33,022 bases of DNA from assembly GCA_025997455.1 (NCBI GenBank), contig BNUP01000010.1:1-33022 (forward strand), given 5' to 3'. Below the pieces are notes generated by a model. That model did no database searches. It saw only the letters and a list, made by a program, of their open reading frames with translations, and was not told the origin of the DNA. The stretch comes from Fibrobacterales bacterium (GTDB lineage Bacteria > Fibrobacterota > Fibrobacteria > Fibrobacterales > Fibrobacteraceae). The translations under genes were made by a program, and so were the position numbers. Positions 1 to 7,648 of this stretch are shown here, piece by piece; the first letter of the stretch is position 1, and the number at the start of each line of letters is the position of its first letter.

Positions 1-17
1 CGCCTGCAATGCAAAAA

Positions 18-42
18 GGGCGGCATAAATGCCGCCCCTACA
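18..42. repeat. REP-like palindrome (unit B, CGGCAT type)
   Basis: A perfect inverted repeat, GGGCGGCAT-AA-ATGCCGCCC, is followed by CCTACA. The same palindrome recurs at 11440-11459, 13449-13468 and, with one mismatch, near 25674. It lies about 70 bases upstream of the first gene. The rest of positions 1-110 is C/T-rich leader with the promoter described separately. Confidence 0.85.
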
Positions 43-97
43 ATTCCCCCTCTCCCTTCCTCCTTCCCCGTGTGCACCGCAAAGGAAAAAAATAATA

Positions 98-113
98 TAT
101 ATTTCATATAATG
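98..113 (+). promoter_or_regulatory. -10-like element next to start of first gene
   Basis: TATATT at 98-103 ends 7 nt before the ATG at 111. No Shine-Dalgarno sequence lies between them. The spacing matches the other leading genes in this window and predicts transcription starting at or almost at the start codon. Confidence 0.5.
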
Positions 114-428
114 GAACGCGATAAAAATATAACACTCGAATTTCCTGCGAACAAGGACAATGTTCCCGTTGTGCAGGAATTTATAAGAGATACGCTGTTG
201 GTAGCGAGATTCAAAAAGGAATTCGCCGACAGCGTTATAAAAGAATCCTCCAATTGGTTTCTCGCGATGATAGACCCCGAAAAAGAACTCAATTTGGCTC
301 ATTTTATGACTTTGCGTTTATCTTACAGCGAGGATAATTTTTCAATTTCAATAAAGACATCGGAAGGTAAAGAATTTAACACTTCATTTGACGCGAGAAC
401 TAATAAAGATGACTCATCTATCCAATAA
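111..428 (+). CDS. small protein of a STAS/anti-sigma cluster, RsbW-like N-terminus
   Basis: A 105-residue protein. Its first part (ITLEFPANKDNVPVVQEFIR) resembles the N-terminal strand and helix of RsbW/SpoIIAB-type GHKL kinases, but the ATP-binding N and G boxes are absent and the protein stops where they would follow. It may be a degenerate kinase or a regulatory partner without catalysis. Its end overlaps the start of the STAS-HATPase gene at 409, suggesting translational coupling. By position it probably acts in the same partner-switching pathway. The start is the ATG at 111, seven bases after a TATATT element. Function is inferred from neighbours only. Confidence 0.6.
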   Translation: MERDKNITLEFPANKDNVPVVQEFIRDTLLVARFKKEFADSVIKESSNWFLAMIDPEKELNLAHFMTLRLSYSEDNFSISIKTSEGKEFNTSFDARTNKDDSSIQ

Positions 429-1212
429 TGCCAGTTACTTGCGAGACGGATTAACCGTTTCTTCGCCCGAAAAGGGACTTGCAATAGTGAGTTTCGATGG
501 TGCTTTAGACATTCCCTCAATAGTTCCCTTCAAAACGGCAATAGAAGATTGCGTTGAAAAGGAAAATACTTTTATTGTTGTTGATTTGGGCAATGTGAAT
601 TTTGTCGATTCTCCGTTTGTGGGAACGCTTATGAGCAGCCGCAGAGTTTTAAGAATGCGCGGCGGCGACCTCGCGTTATCTTCTGCAAGCCAGACCCTCC
701 AGAGCAGACTCTCCATAATGGGAATTGACCGAATTTTTCACTTTTACGCCAACCCGCAAGCCGCAATTTTGGACTTCCATTTCTTGGGTTCAAGGGAGCA
801 AATCAGTTTCAGTTTGCCGCTTCAGAGGGAATTTACGACTCTCATAAGGCGGTTCGTCAGTTCAATTTTAACCACAAAGGGCTTTAAGCCCAAATTAATT
901 TTTCATGTTGAAACAATAATAGATGAATTATCCAACAATGCGGTAGATTATTCCGATGTGAGGAGTGATAATTTTTTTGTAAATTTGTCCATAAGCAGAA
1001 AAAAGATTGTGATTGTGGTTAAAAACTCGCACGGCAGAATAACCGAATCAGAGATGACGCGTTTGAGTGAGAAATACCGAAACCCTACAATAGACAACGA
1101 GTCTATAAGAGGCAGGGGAATTCCTCTCGTGAAAATGCTCTCAAATTCGGTGAATTTGGATATAAGCCAAACCGAGATTATAGTCCAAGTCACAAAGATA
1201 GTAGAAGTATAA
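409..1212 (+). CDS. STAS domain-HATPase fusion, partner-switching regulator
   Basis: A 267-residue protein joining the two halves of a typical partner-switch module. Residues about 15-110 form a STAS domain; VNFVDSPFVGTLMSS carries the Ser expected at the phosphorylation site. Residues about 130-260 form a GHKL ATPase with an N box (IIDELSNNAVDYSD) and a G box (RGRGIPLVKML). In known systems RsbV/SpoIIAA and RsbW/SpoIIAB are separate proteins controlling a sigma factor or a phosphatase-driven output. Here they are fused and followed 52 bases later by another STAS gene, which could be the free partner. ATG 409 is preferred; an in-frame TTG at 388 would add seven residues. No sigma factor lies next to the cluster. 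Confidence 0.85.
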   Translation: MTHLSNNASYLRDGLTVSSPEKGLAIVSFDGALDIPSIVPFKTAIEDCVEKENTFIVVDLGNVNFVDSPFVGTLMSSRRVLRMRGGDLALSSASQTLQSRLSIMGIDRIFHFYANPQAAILDFHFLGSREQISFSLPLQREFTTLIRRFVSSILTTKGFKPKLIFHVETIIDELSNNAVDYSDVRSDNFFVNLSISRKKIVIVVKNSHGRITESEMTRLSEKYRNPTIDNESIRGRGIPLVKMLSNSVNLDISQTEIIVQVTKIVEV

Positions 1213-1264
1213 AAACCGGAACAGCAGGATTGTAAGCAGTAAAATTGTAGGAAAGGGAGATTAA

Positions 1265-1630
1265 ATGGCATTAGAAGATACATTGCAGGTTAAGTCGTCG
1301 CCGATAGAAAAACATCAGGGCAGTTTTTTACTCGCTTTGGAAGGCGACTTGGACTCGTCAAACGCACAGGACACTATCAAGTATGTGCAAAATATGACGG
1401 AGCAACAGGGATTGGTGAATTTGGTCGCGGATTTTTCGCGGCTGCGTTACATCAACAGTACCGGACTTGGTGCTATTTTGAGAATATCAAAATTATTGCT
1501 CTCTAAAAAAGGCTCTTTCAAAATTGCCTCACCAAATGAAAATGTTTTTGAAGTGATTGAGATTGTCGGTGCAAATCGCCTCCTCTCTATCTATCAAACA
1601 CTTGATGAAGCAATTGATTCCTTAGGTTAG
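1265..1630 (+). CDS. STAS-domain anti-sigma factor antagonist
   Basis: A 121-residue single STAS domain of the SpoIIAA/RsbV type. The motif LRYINSTGLGAILRISKLLL matches the conserved DSTGLG-type phosphorylation loop, with Ser and Thr available. A good Shine-Dalgarno sequence (AAGGGAGA) lies 5 nt before the ATG, as expected inside an operon. It probably binds the HATPase half of the upstream protein, with phosphorylation as the switch. The downstream target is not visible in this window. Stop and the next start are separated by five bases. Confidence 0.88.
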   Translation: MALEDTLQVKSSPIEKHQGSFLLALEGDLDSSNAQDTIKYVQNMTEQQGLVNLVADFSRLRYINSTGLGAILRISKLLLSKKGSFKIASPNENVFEVIEIVGANRLLSIYQTLDEAIDSLG

Positions 1631-1635
1631 TTTAT

Positions 1636-3720
1636 ATGCCAAGTCGTCTTTATGAGTCGCTGAAAGCGGTGCAGTCGGTTTTAACAGCACGGCAGATTTT
1701 AGTAATCTGCTCCGTTGCTTTGTCATTTTTATCTTGTACCTCCACCCCGCAGGATAAGGTTATCGCCAAAATAGGCAACTCCGCACTCTATGCCTCCGAT
1801 GCAGAGTTCCTTGCGGCAATTCGTCCCGAGAACGGCAGAGGCAAAAAAGCGATAGAGGGCGACCTTCAGCAGGTAGCCGATACCCGAAGGGCGGCAGAGA
1901 CGGCTCGCCGTTTATATGCAGGTGCGCAGAACAAAGTTGCAAGTGATATGGCGGAAGGTGAAAATGCAAGGCTCGCACAGGTTTATACATATTTTTATTT
2001 GCGTGCGAATTTGGGAAATACCGATAAGGTGCTTTTAGATTATTACAAAAAAAATGAAACAAAATATAGTTCAAGCGGCGACAGTGCAGGTGCAAATTCA
2101 ACCGCGAATTTTATTGAACTACGAGAAAAAGTTGCGGGCGATTTGTTTATTTCAAAACTCCCGGCAGAGGTAAAATCGCGTATAAACGACAGCAGTAAAG
2201 TTGCATTTTTAGATAGTGTTCGGCGCGATTTGATTTCGAGCGAGGCGGATAAATTACGAACATTATATAAAATTGCAGAGGTGAAACCTGAAAATTCCGC
2301 CGCCGAAGAATATTACAAAGCACATCCCGAAGAATTTCAAACACAAAAAGAATACAAACTGCGGGTGATAAGTTCCGCAGATTCCGCAGAACTCGCAAAA
2401 AAAATAAGCACCGGTATTTCGGCAGATTCCGCGACTCCCATTCCAACCGTAAAACACGGGCACGCCATTATGGACATAGGGATGTTCCCCGCATTGTTCG
2501 ATACTCTTGGAAAAGCGAAGGAAGGAATTTTCACTCCGATTTTGCAGGCGCCGGATACAAAGATTTTTTATGTGTTTTTCGTAGATAGCATAATTCCTCC
2601 AACACTGAAAACTTGGGATAGGGCAAAGTGGATAGCGAAGTCGATAGTGGAGAGCAAGGGCGATTTTCCGCTTGATTCCGCCGCAGTTTTAGCGACCGAA
2701 AACGGAAAACCCATAATCACCGAAAAAGAAGTTTTGGCATTTCAGGCAAAAGTTGCTCCGCAGAGAAAAGCGGGTTTTCGCAGAGATGCAGTTGTGAAAA
2801 CCTTAATAGAACGGCACATTTATGCACGGGCGGCACGCGAAAAAGGTGTTGATAAATCGCTCGAATACATAGCGTGGAACAGACAACTCACCGACCAAGC
2901 ATACGCTCAAGTTTTGATAGATTCCCTTTTGAGCACAACACTCGGCGTTCCCGAAGATTCTTTGAAGGTCGCTTACGAAACAGAGAAAGATTCCCTTTTT
3001 GAAAAACCCTACGACGACTCAAAATTAGACATTGCCGTGTGGCTTAGAATTCCAGATATTTCTTACAGAAGGGAGTTCGCATTGAATGCACAAAATTATA
3101 CAACTGCAAATACAGCGGAAGTTTCCATCGATTGGAAAAATTACAAACGGGCGATGTATAAACAAATTCGCTACCGCGAATTTTCCGCTTTGCAGGAAAA
3201 AGAATTGGCGGAGTTGCAAAAGTCTGTTCCCGTGGCAATAGCAGATACTTCTTGGCATTTGGAATTTTTGTCGGATGACGCACAAGGTTTGGTGTCGCAG
3301 GCGAAATTAAAATATGACAGCCGAGATTTGCAAAAAGCGATTCAAATTTTAGCCCGCGCACAAACTCTATTCCCGCAAAACGACTCTCTGCAAAAAAGCA
3401 CTTCTTACGAACTCGCAAATATTTATCAGGAACTTGGGCAATACCGTGCCGCCACCGACTTATATAAAATTATAACTCAACTTTGGGAAAACGATTCCGA
3501 TTCCTACAAAGCGTATTTTATGTGGGGTTTTGTGCTGAACGAATACGAGAAAAAAGATTCTTTGGCATTGAATATTTTTGAGGAAATGTTGAAAAAATTC
3601 CCCAATAGCGACCTCTCCGATGATGCTAAAATTATGGTCGATAATATAAAGAGCGGCGGAAAAGTTTTAGAGGACTTGCTGAAAAAAATTGAGGCAGACA
3701 CAAGCGGTGCGCAATATTGA
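1636..3720 (+). CDS. PpiC/SurA-like lipoprotein with C-terminal TPRs
   Basis: A 694-residue exported protein. Residues 15-34 are hydrophobic and end in FLSC, a plausible lipobox with Cys34 as the lipidated residue. Two regions look like parvulin/SurA-type foldase modules: residues about 40-340, with an N-terminal helical part and a long segment with YYKAHPEEFQ, and about 350-430 (NGKPIITEKEVLAFQ). The last 140 residues are tetratricopeptide-like (SYELANIYQELGQYRAATDL, then another repeat), similar to outer-membrane assembly lipoproteins. It probably acts in the periplasm on outer-membrane protein folding or assembly. It sits five bases after the STAS gene and overlaps the rhomboid-like gene. 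Prolyl isomerase activity is uncertain because the catalytic pattern is weak. Confidence 0.7.
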   Translation: MPSRLYESLKAVQSVLTARQILVICSVALSFLSCTSTPQDKVIAKIGNSALYASDAEFLAAIRPENGRGKKAIEGDLQQVADTRRAAETARRLYAGAQNKVASDMAEGENARLAQVYTYFYLRANLGNTDKVLLDYYKKNETKYSSSGDSAGANSTANFIELREKVAGDLFISKLPAEVKSRINDSSKVAFLDSVRRDLISSEADKLRTLYKIAEVKPENSAAEEYYKAHPEEFQTQKEYKLRVISSADSAELAKKISTGISADSATPIPTVKHGHAIMDIGMFPALFDTLGKAKEGIFTPILQAPDTKIFYVFFVDSIIPPTLKTWDRAKWIAKSIVESKGDFPLDSAAVLATENGKPIITEKEVLAFQAKVAPQRKAGFRRDAVVKTLIERHIYARAAREKGVDKSLEYIAWNRQLTDQAYAQVLIDSLLSTTLGVPEDSLKVAYETEKDSLFEKPYDDSKLDIAVWLRIPDISYRREFALNAQNYTTANTAEVSIDWKNYKRAMYKQIRYREFSALQEKELAELQKSVPVAIADTSWHLEFLSDDAQGLVSQAKLKYDSRDLQKAIQILARAQTLFPQNDSLQKSTSYELANIYQELGQYRAATDLYKIITQLWENDSDSYKAYFMWGFVLNEYEKKDSLALNIFEEMLKKFPNSDLSDDAKIMVDNIKSGGKVLEDLLKKIEADTSGAQY

Positions 3721-4345
3721 GTTTCCAAATTGGCTTGTTTGGGCAGATAAAAATTTGAAGTGGTTCTCAATTCCGCAGTTGCCGCTTTTACTTACGATAA
3801 TTCAAACAGTCGGCTTTTTCTTGTCTATGGGGCGACCGTCATTTGTTTCATCTTTGGTTTTGTATCCATCTGCGGTTTTTGGCGGTGAATTTTGGCGAAT
3901 TTTTACATTTATCGCAATTCCGCTCTCCAACAATTTTTTGGTGCTGTTTGTTCTGTGGTTCTTTTACGGAATTATGACTTGGCTTGAGAGCGTGTGGGGC
4001 AGCACTCTTTTGACGGTGTATTTTTTGGTTTCGTGGGCGAGCACTGTTTTGGCATCTCTGTTGGTTGGCATTCCCGTTGAAACTTTTGCATATATGGAAT
4101 GCTCTTTTTTCTTTGCACTTGCAACTCTAAATCCTAACCGAGAAATTTACCTGTTTTTCATTTTACCGGTCGCCTTCAAATGGATTGCGGGTTTTATAGC
4201 CATTGTTCTTCTTGCTGTTCCGTTGTTTTTGGGGTCGTATTATCAATGGATTTATATGATTTTATTATTTGCAAATTATCTTTTATTTTTTGGGCGGGAT
4301 TGGTGGTTGCGTTTTAAGAGCGAATTGAACAGGAGAAAAATATGA
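3689..4345 (+). CDS. rhomboid-like membrane protein, probably catalytically inactive
   Basis: A 218-residue protein with about six hydrophobic segments. GEFWRIFTFIAIPLSNN, WLESVWGS and FFILPVAFKW match the rhomboid fold layout. The protease motif GxSG is not present: the matching stretch reads MECSFFFALA. The last membrane segment has no catalytic His. It therefore resembles the inactive rhomboid-like group. The start is uncertain: TTG at 3689 overlaps the upstream gene by 32 bases, and a start near 3716-3740 would also keep the first membrane segment. It ends in an ATGA overlap with the next gene. Confidence 0.7.
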   Translation: MRQTQAVRNIEFPNWLVWADKNLKWFSIPQLPLLLTIIQTVGFFLSMGRPSFVSSLVLYPSAVFGGEFWRIFTFIAIPLSNNFLVLFVLWFFYGIMTWLESVWGSTLLTVYFLVSWASTVLASLLVGIPVETFAYMECSFFFALATLNPNREIYLFFILPVAFKWIAGFIAIVLLAVPLFLGSYYQWIYMILLFANYLLFFGRDWWLRFKSELNRRKI

Positions 4346-4869
4346 AAGATATATACTCTTATGGCGGAAAGTCTCCCAAAATTGGCGAACGGGTGTTTGT
4401 AGCAGACGGTGCGCGGGTTATAGGCGATGTTATTTTAGAAGACGATGTTTCAATTTTTCATAATGCGGTTTTGCGCGGCGATATTAACAGTATAAAAGTC
4501 GGTAAAGGCACTAACATACAGGATAACTCAACGGTTCACCTTGCACACGATAAGGGCGTGGTTTTGGGTGAGGGCGTGACAGTTGGGCACAATGCGATAA
4601 TTCACGCTTGCACTGTTGAAGATTACTGCATAATAGGTATGGGGTCTTGCATAATGGACGGTGCAATTATAGGGCATCACAGCATAGTCGGTGCCTGTGC
4701 TTTGGTTACGAGCGGAAAAGTTTTCCCTCCTTATTCTCTAATAACGGGAACGCCCGCCCGCCGAGTTCGCGACCTCACTCCGCAAGAGATAGAGCATTGT
4801 GAGCAGAGTGCAAAGGGATATATTGAGGTAAAAGACGAGTTTTTAAAAGCCGTTGGAGATTGCGGATAA
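4342..4869 (+). CDS. gamma-class carbonic anhydrase-like hexapeptide protein
   Basis: A 175-residue left-handed beta-helix protein of the YrdA/PaaY/CaiE family. Hexapeptide repeats run from about residue 12 to 140 (VIGDVILEDDVSIF, GDINSIKVGKGTNIQDN). The expected metal-binding His residues are visible in STVHLAHDKG and VGHNAIIH. The C-terminal SLITGTPARRVRDLTPQEI segment is typical of the family. A Shine-Dalgarno AGGAGA precedes the ATG, which overlaps the upstream TGA. Family members are metal-dependent trimers; some are carbonic anhydrases and others have unknown substrates, so the reaction is not certain. Confidence 0.9.
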   Translation: MKDIYSYGGKSPKIGERVFVADGARVIGDVILEDDVSIFHNAVLRGDINSIKVGKGTNIQDNSTVHLAHDKGVVLGEGVTVGHNAIIHACTVEDYCIIGMGSCIMDGAIIGHHSIVGACALVTSGKVFPPYSLITGTPARRVRDLTPQEIEHCEQSAKGYIEVKDEFLKAVGDCG

Positions 4870-4886
4870 GTTCGCAATAACAAATA

Positions 4887-5828
4887 ATGCAAAAATTTCA
4901 CTTCCTCATAAACCCCGTGAGCGGCGGCGGACAAGGAAAAACCGTCTTCGATTTTTTGCCCGAAATTATGCGTTCAATGGATTTCAAAGAAGTGGAATGG
5001 GAGAGGGAATTTAGCATTCGCGGAAAATTTGAGGAACAGATTAGAGATGCACTTGCAGACACGGAATGTTTAATTGCGGTTGGCGGTGATGGGACAGCGG
5101 CGGCAGTTTTTCAGGTATTGTTGCATTCGCCTGAATTTGAAAATGTGAAAATAGGACTTATTCCGCTTGGAACGGGAAATGATTTGGCGCGGGTTTTGGG
5201 ACTTTACTACGCTTTTGTAAATAAGGGATTGTTGTTCAGTGTGAGAAAATTATTAACTGCAAATGCAAAAAAAATGGATTTGTGGAAGGTGAGCGGAGGA
5301 AGTGTTGAAAACGATTTTGCAATGGCGAATTATTTCTCTGCCGGCATAGATGCGAGAATTGCACACGACTTTAACAGAGACCGCATTGACGGAAAAATTG
5401 CGGGAAACTCCGTTTTTGCAAATAAATTTCACTATGTGAAAAGATTTTTTGCAGATAGAAAATATCGCTTGCAAAGCGGCGAACTCCGTATTACGGATGT
5501 GAACGGCGAGGAAAAAAATTTCGAGTTAAACGGTAATTGCACTGTTATTATAGGCAACATTCCGAGTTTCGCAGGAGGAAGTAATCCCTTTGGCAAAAGC
5601 GATATGAGCGATGGGATTTTAGAGGTTTTGCGAATACCGAATTTGGGAAGTTTTGTTAAATCTCTTTCTGTTTTTGGTGCGGGTAATTTGGTGATTAAGG
5701 CTCGAAGTGTGGAATTGCGTTTGGCAAAAGACGAATTTATTCAACTTGACGGCGAGGACTTTAAGGGACATTTTGAAATGCCCGTTAAAATAGAATTCGG
5801 CAGGCAGATAAACATATTGCATTTGTAA
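4887..5828 (+). CDS. diacylglycerol/lipid kinase family protein
   Basis: A 313-residue protein with the DAGK catalytic pattern: INPVSGGGQGK at residues 7-17, the nucleotide-binding VGGDGTAAAVFQ, and LIPLGTGNDLARVL. This family (DgkB, YegS) phosphorylates diacylglycerol or related lipids at the membrane. Length is normal. It follows the carbonic anhydrase-like gene by 17 bases and ends one base before the stop of the minus-strand fragment at 5829. No clear Shine-Dalgarno sequence is seen. Confidence 0.9.
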   Translation: MQKFHFLINPVSGGGQGKTVFDFLPEIMRSMDFKEVEWEREFSIRGKFEEQIRDALADTECLIAVGGDGTAAAVFQVLLHSPEFENVKIGLIPLGTGNDLARVLGLYYAFVNKGLLFSVRKLLTANAKKMDLWKVSGGSVENDFAMANYFSAGIDARIAHDFNRDRIDGKIAGNSVFANKFHYVKRFFADRKYRLQSGELRITDVNGEEKNFELNGNCTVIIGNIPSFAGGSNPFGKSDMSDGILEVLRIPNLGSFVKSLSVFGAGNLVIKARSVELRLAKDEFIQLDGEDFKGHFEMPVKIEFGRQINILHL

Positions 5829-6107
5829 TTAATTACCAACAATCTTATCAAATAGGTTTCTAAATAACTTTTTTGTATTTTCGCTCTCGCTAATTTCTTT
5901 CATGTACCTATCCATATCCTCGTATTTAATCTTTGCAAAATTATCAAAGAATCGTTTGCCGCGATATATAACTTCATTTTCAGGGACATAAATATTGCCT
6001 TTCATTTTCTTGTTATTAAAGTAAAACAAAATAGGCTTTATTATTGTGTTTGGCAATTCTCTTTGTAAATAGGCATAAGTTTTCAAAAACTTTCGATTTA
6101 CATTCAC
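5829..6107 (-). pseudogene. C-terminal fragment, possibly of a restriction endonuclease
   Basis: An open frame of about 92 residues (GTG at 6107; the frame is open to 6125). It looks like the end of a larger protein: NKKMKGNIYVPENEVIYRGK followed by RFFDNFAKIKYEDMDRYM. The style recalls the C-terminus of some type II restriction endonucleases, with TdeIII-like as a guess, but I cannot confirm a family and no methyltransferase is nearby. No promoter or ribosome site is visible upstream. Its 5' end abuts the 5'-truncated Rpn tail on the other strand, so both look cut by one deletion. Confidence 0.45.
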
Positions 6108-6351
6108 ACAAGAAGAGGCTGCCGATTACGAGGAGAGTCTTAAAGTATACCGTGATATGAAAAATGTTATTGATACTGCAAGAACGGAGGATTTAGTAGT
6201 GGGTCGTGCCGAAGGTGAGTTAGCAGGTGAGGAACGCGGCGAGACTCGAACAAAGCAAACTATAGCCCGCAGTCTCAAATCTCAAGGCGTGGCGGTAAGC
6301 GTTATTATTGCGGCAACCGGGCTTTCTGCCGAGGAAATTGAAAAAGTGTAA
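6106..6351 (+). pseudogene. C-terminal remnant of an Rpn-family nuclease
   Basis: In frame from about 6106 the sequence encodes TQEEAADYEESLKVYRDMKN followed by a charged tail (GRAEGELAGEERGETRTKQT) and VAVSVIIAATGLSAEEIEKV. This matches the C-terminus of the intact Rpn gene at 25808-26734 (ELAGEARGR, VAVSIIIATTGLSESEI). The PD-(D/E)XK nuclease domain, roughly the first 200 residues, is missing. A short product from ATG 6157 (64 residues) is possible, but no promoter is seen. The stop codon lies inside the terminator-like hairpin. Confidence 0.75.
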
Positions 6352-6390
6352 AGCGAAAAGAGTAGAGAATACTTTACACTTTTCACTTTA
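6345..6390 (+). terminator. probable intrinsic terminator after the Rpn remnant
   Basis: AGTGTAAAG (6345-6353) and CTTTACACT (6372-6380) form a perfect 9-bp stem with an 18-nt loop, followed by TTTCACTTT. The stem is AT-rich and the T-run is interrupted, so strength is uncertain. Confidence 0.5.
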
Positions 6391-6396
6391 CATTCT

Positions 6397-6467
6397 CAAC
6401 TCTTGCAACGCCGAGTTCCCTATACCCCACACCCCACACCCCATACCCCACACCCTACTTCCCCCAC
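6397..6467 (+). repeat. promoter-upstream cassette: short hairpin plus C-rich tract
   Basis: AACTCTTGCA and GCCGAGTT (a 5-bp AACTC/GAGTT hairpin) lead into a tract of CACACCCCA/CATACCCC units. The same order (hairpin, C-rich tract, TACCTT, start) is found before 25808, and parts of it before 11628, 16589 and 29164. The opposite strand has several G3-G4 runs with short loops, a G-quadruplex pattern. Confidence 0.7.
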
Positions 6468-6511
6468 TTTCAACTTTACTCTCTTCTCTTTACACTCTAC
6501 TCTAAATTAAC

Positions 6512-6526
6512 TACCTTCCCCCCGTG
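6512..6526 (+). promoter_or_regulatory. -10-like TACCTT next to GTG start
   Basis: TACCTT (6512-6517) is followed by CCCCCC and the GTG start at 6524. There is no Shine-Dalgarno sequence. It predicts a leaderless transcript. Confidence 0.5.
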
Positions 6527-7648
6527 CCTTTTGTCTTTCTGCTATTTTTCTTTTGCTCTGCGAGTTTCGCTCAAATAGACCTCGTTAAACAACAGGCGGA
6601 GATAAACAGTGCAAAGGCAGATTTGGAGGAGGCGAGGCAACAGCGCGATTTGGCAGTGGCAAAGCGTTGGCAGGAGCGTGCAAAGCAAAATGAGGAGCGG
6701 GAAACCTTGGATGCACAGGTTCAGGCAAAAAAAGAGAAGTTAGAGTCCGTTCTTGCGGAGCGGGCGCGCCTTTTTGAAGAGTTGAGAATTGCCCGTGAAA
6801 ATTTGGAGTTCGCACAAAGTGAGGCAGAGAAATCGCGTGCGGCTTTTATGTCGCTTTCCCCAACGCAAGATCGTGTGAGCGAATTTAAGGAACTCAACAG
6901 GAACGGGCAAACTTATAACATTCCCGAAGTGTCAATTTCAGGTTTTAAGGACTCCCCTCTGCAATCTGCAGAAATTTTGTTTGGACTTGCCAAAAATGAA
7001 ATTCTGCATAATAGGGAAATTCCGAATTTTGATTCCCTCACACAAATCGATAACACAAATCTCGCGCTTATTGACCCTCTTTTGAACGCAGGTTTGGCAA
7101 CCGTAATTAAAGAACCGCAAACGAACAGAGAAAAGTTTGAGCAATTTTTCCGTGAAGGCGGAATTTTAATGTATCCCATTTTTGCAATGTTAATAATTGC
7201 ACTTGCACTAATAGTTCAAAAACTAATTTCGCTCCGCATACACAGTCAAAGAAAAATGCTTAAAGCAATTGAAAAAATTGTCGCAGGTTCAAACAGCAGA
7301 GCAGATGCCGAAAAATCTTTTGAAGAATTTTTTGCAAAAGTCGTTCCAAAATTTGAAAGTCATTTATCTGCAATTTCCGTTTTGGGAACAACCGCTCCCC
7401 TGCTCGGACTTTTGGGAACGGTTATGGGTATGATAGAACTTTTCGATGTTATAACCCTTCACGGAACAGCAGACCCAAAACTTCTCGCTGGCGGAATTTC
7501 CCTTGCACTCATAACCACGGAGGCGGGACTTTCCGTTGCAATTCCCATTCATTTACTTCACACTTGGCTTGCAGGTCGTGTTGAAAAACGAATTAGCAAA
7601 CTCGACTATGAGGCGATAAAGATTTTAAATGAGAAATTTAAACCCTAA
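6524..7648 (+). CDS. MotA/TolQ/ExbB proton-channel protein with periplasmic coiled coil
   Basis: A 374-residue protein. Residues 1-16 (FVFLLFFFCSASFAQ) look like a signal peptide. Residues about 20-110 are a charged coiled coil (EEARQQRDLAVAKRWQERA). Membrane segments follow at about 212-232, then near 290-310 and 325-345, with the ExbB/TolQ signature TAPLLGLLGTVMGMIELFDV and the polar GGISLALITTEAGL. Family members form proton channels that energise outer-membrane processes with an ExbD/TolR partner; no such partner lies here. The long N-terminal extension resembles ExbB-like proteins of some TonB2-type systems. The GTG start follows a -10-like motif. Its stop overlaps the convergent barrel gene by 4 bases. 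Confidence 0.85.
   Translation: MPFVFLLFFFCSASFAQIDLVKQQAEINSAKADLEEARQQRDLAVAKRWQERAKQNEERETLDAQVQAKKEKLESVLAERARLFEELRIARENLEFAQSEAEKSRAAFMSLSPTQDRVSEFKELNRNGQTYNIPEVSISGFKDSPLQSAEILFGLAKNEILHNREIPNFDSLTQIDNTNLALIDPLLNAGLATVIKEPQTNREKFEQFFREGGILMYPIFAMLIIALALIVQKLISLRIHSQRKMLKAIEKIVAGSNSRADAEKSFEEFFAKVVPKFESHLSAISVLGTTAPLLGLLGTVMGMIELFDVITLHGTADPKLLAGGISLALITTEAGLSVAIPIHLLHTWLAGRVEKRISKLDYEAIKILNEKFKP

Noticed and set aside
5829..6107. Intact small gene rather than a fragment
   Set aside because: It lacks a start signal and begins at the junction with another truncated gene; a fragment is the simpler reading, though not proven.
6308..6505. Open frame through the C-rich tract at 6420
   Set aside because: It is low-complexity (repeating PHTPHPIPH) from the C-rich tract, with no start signal and no counterpart.
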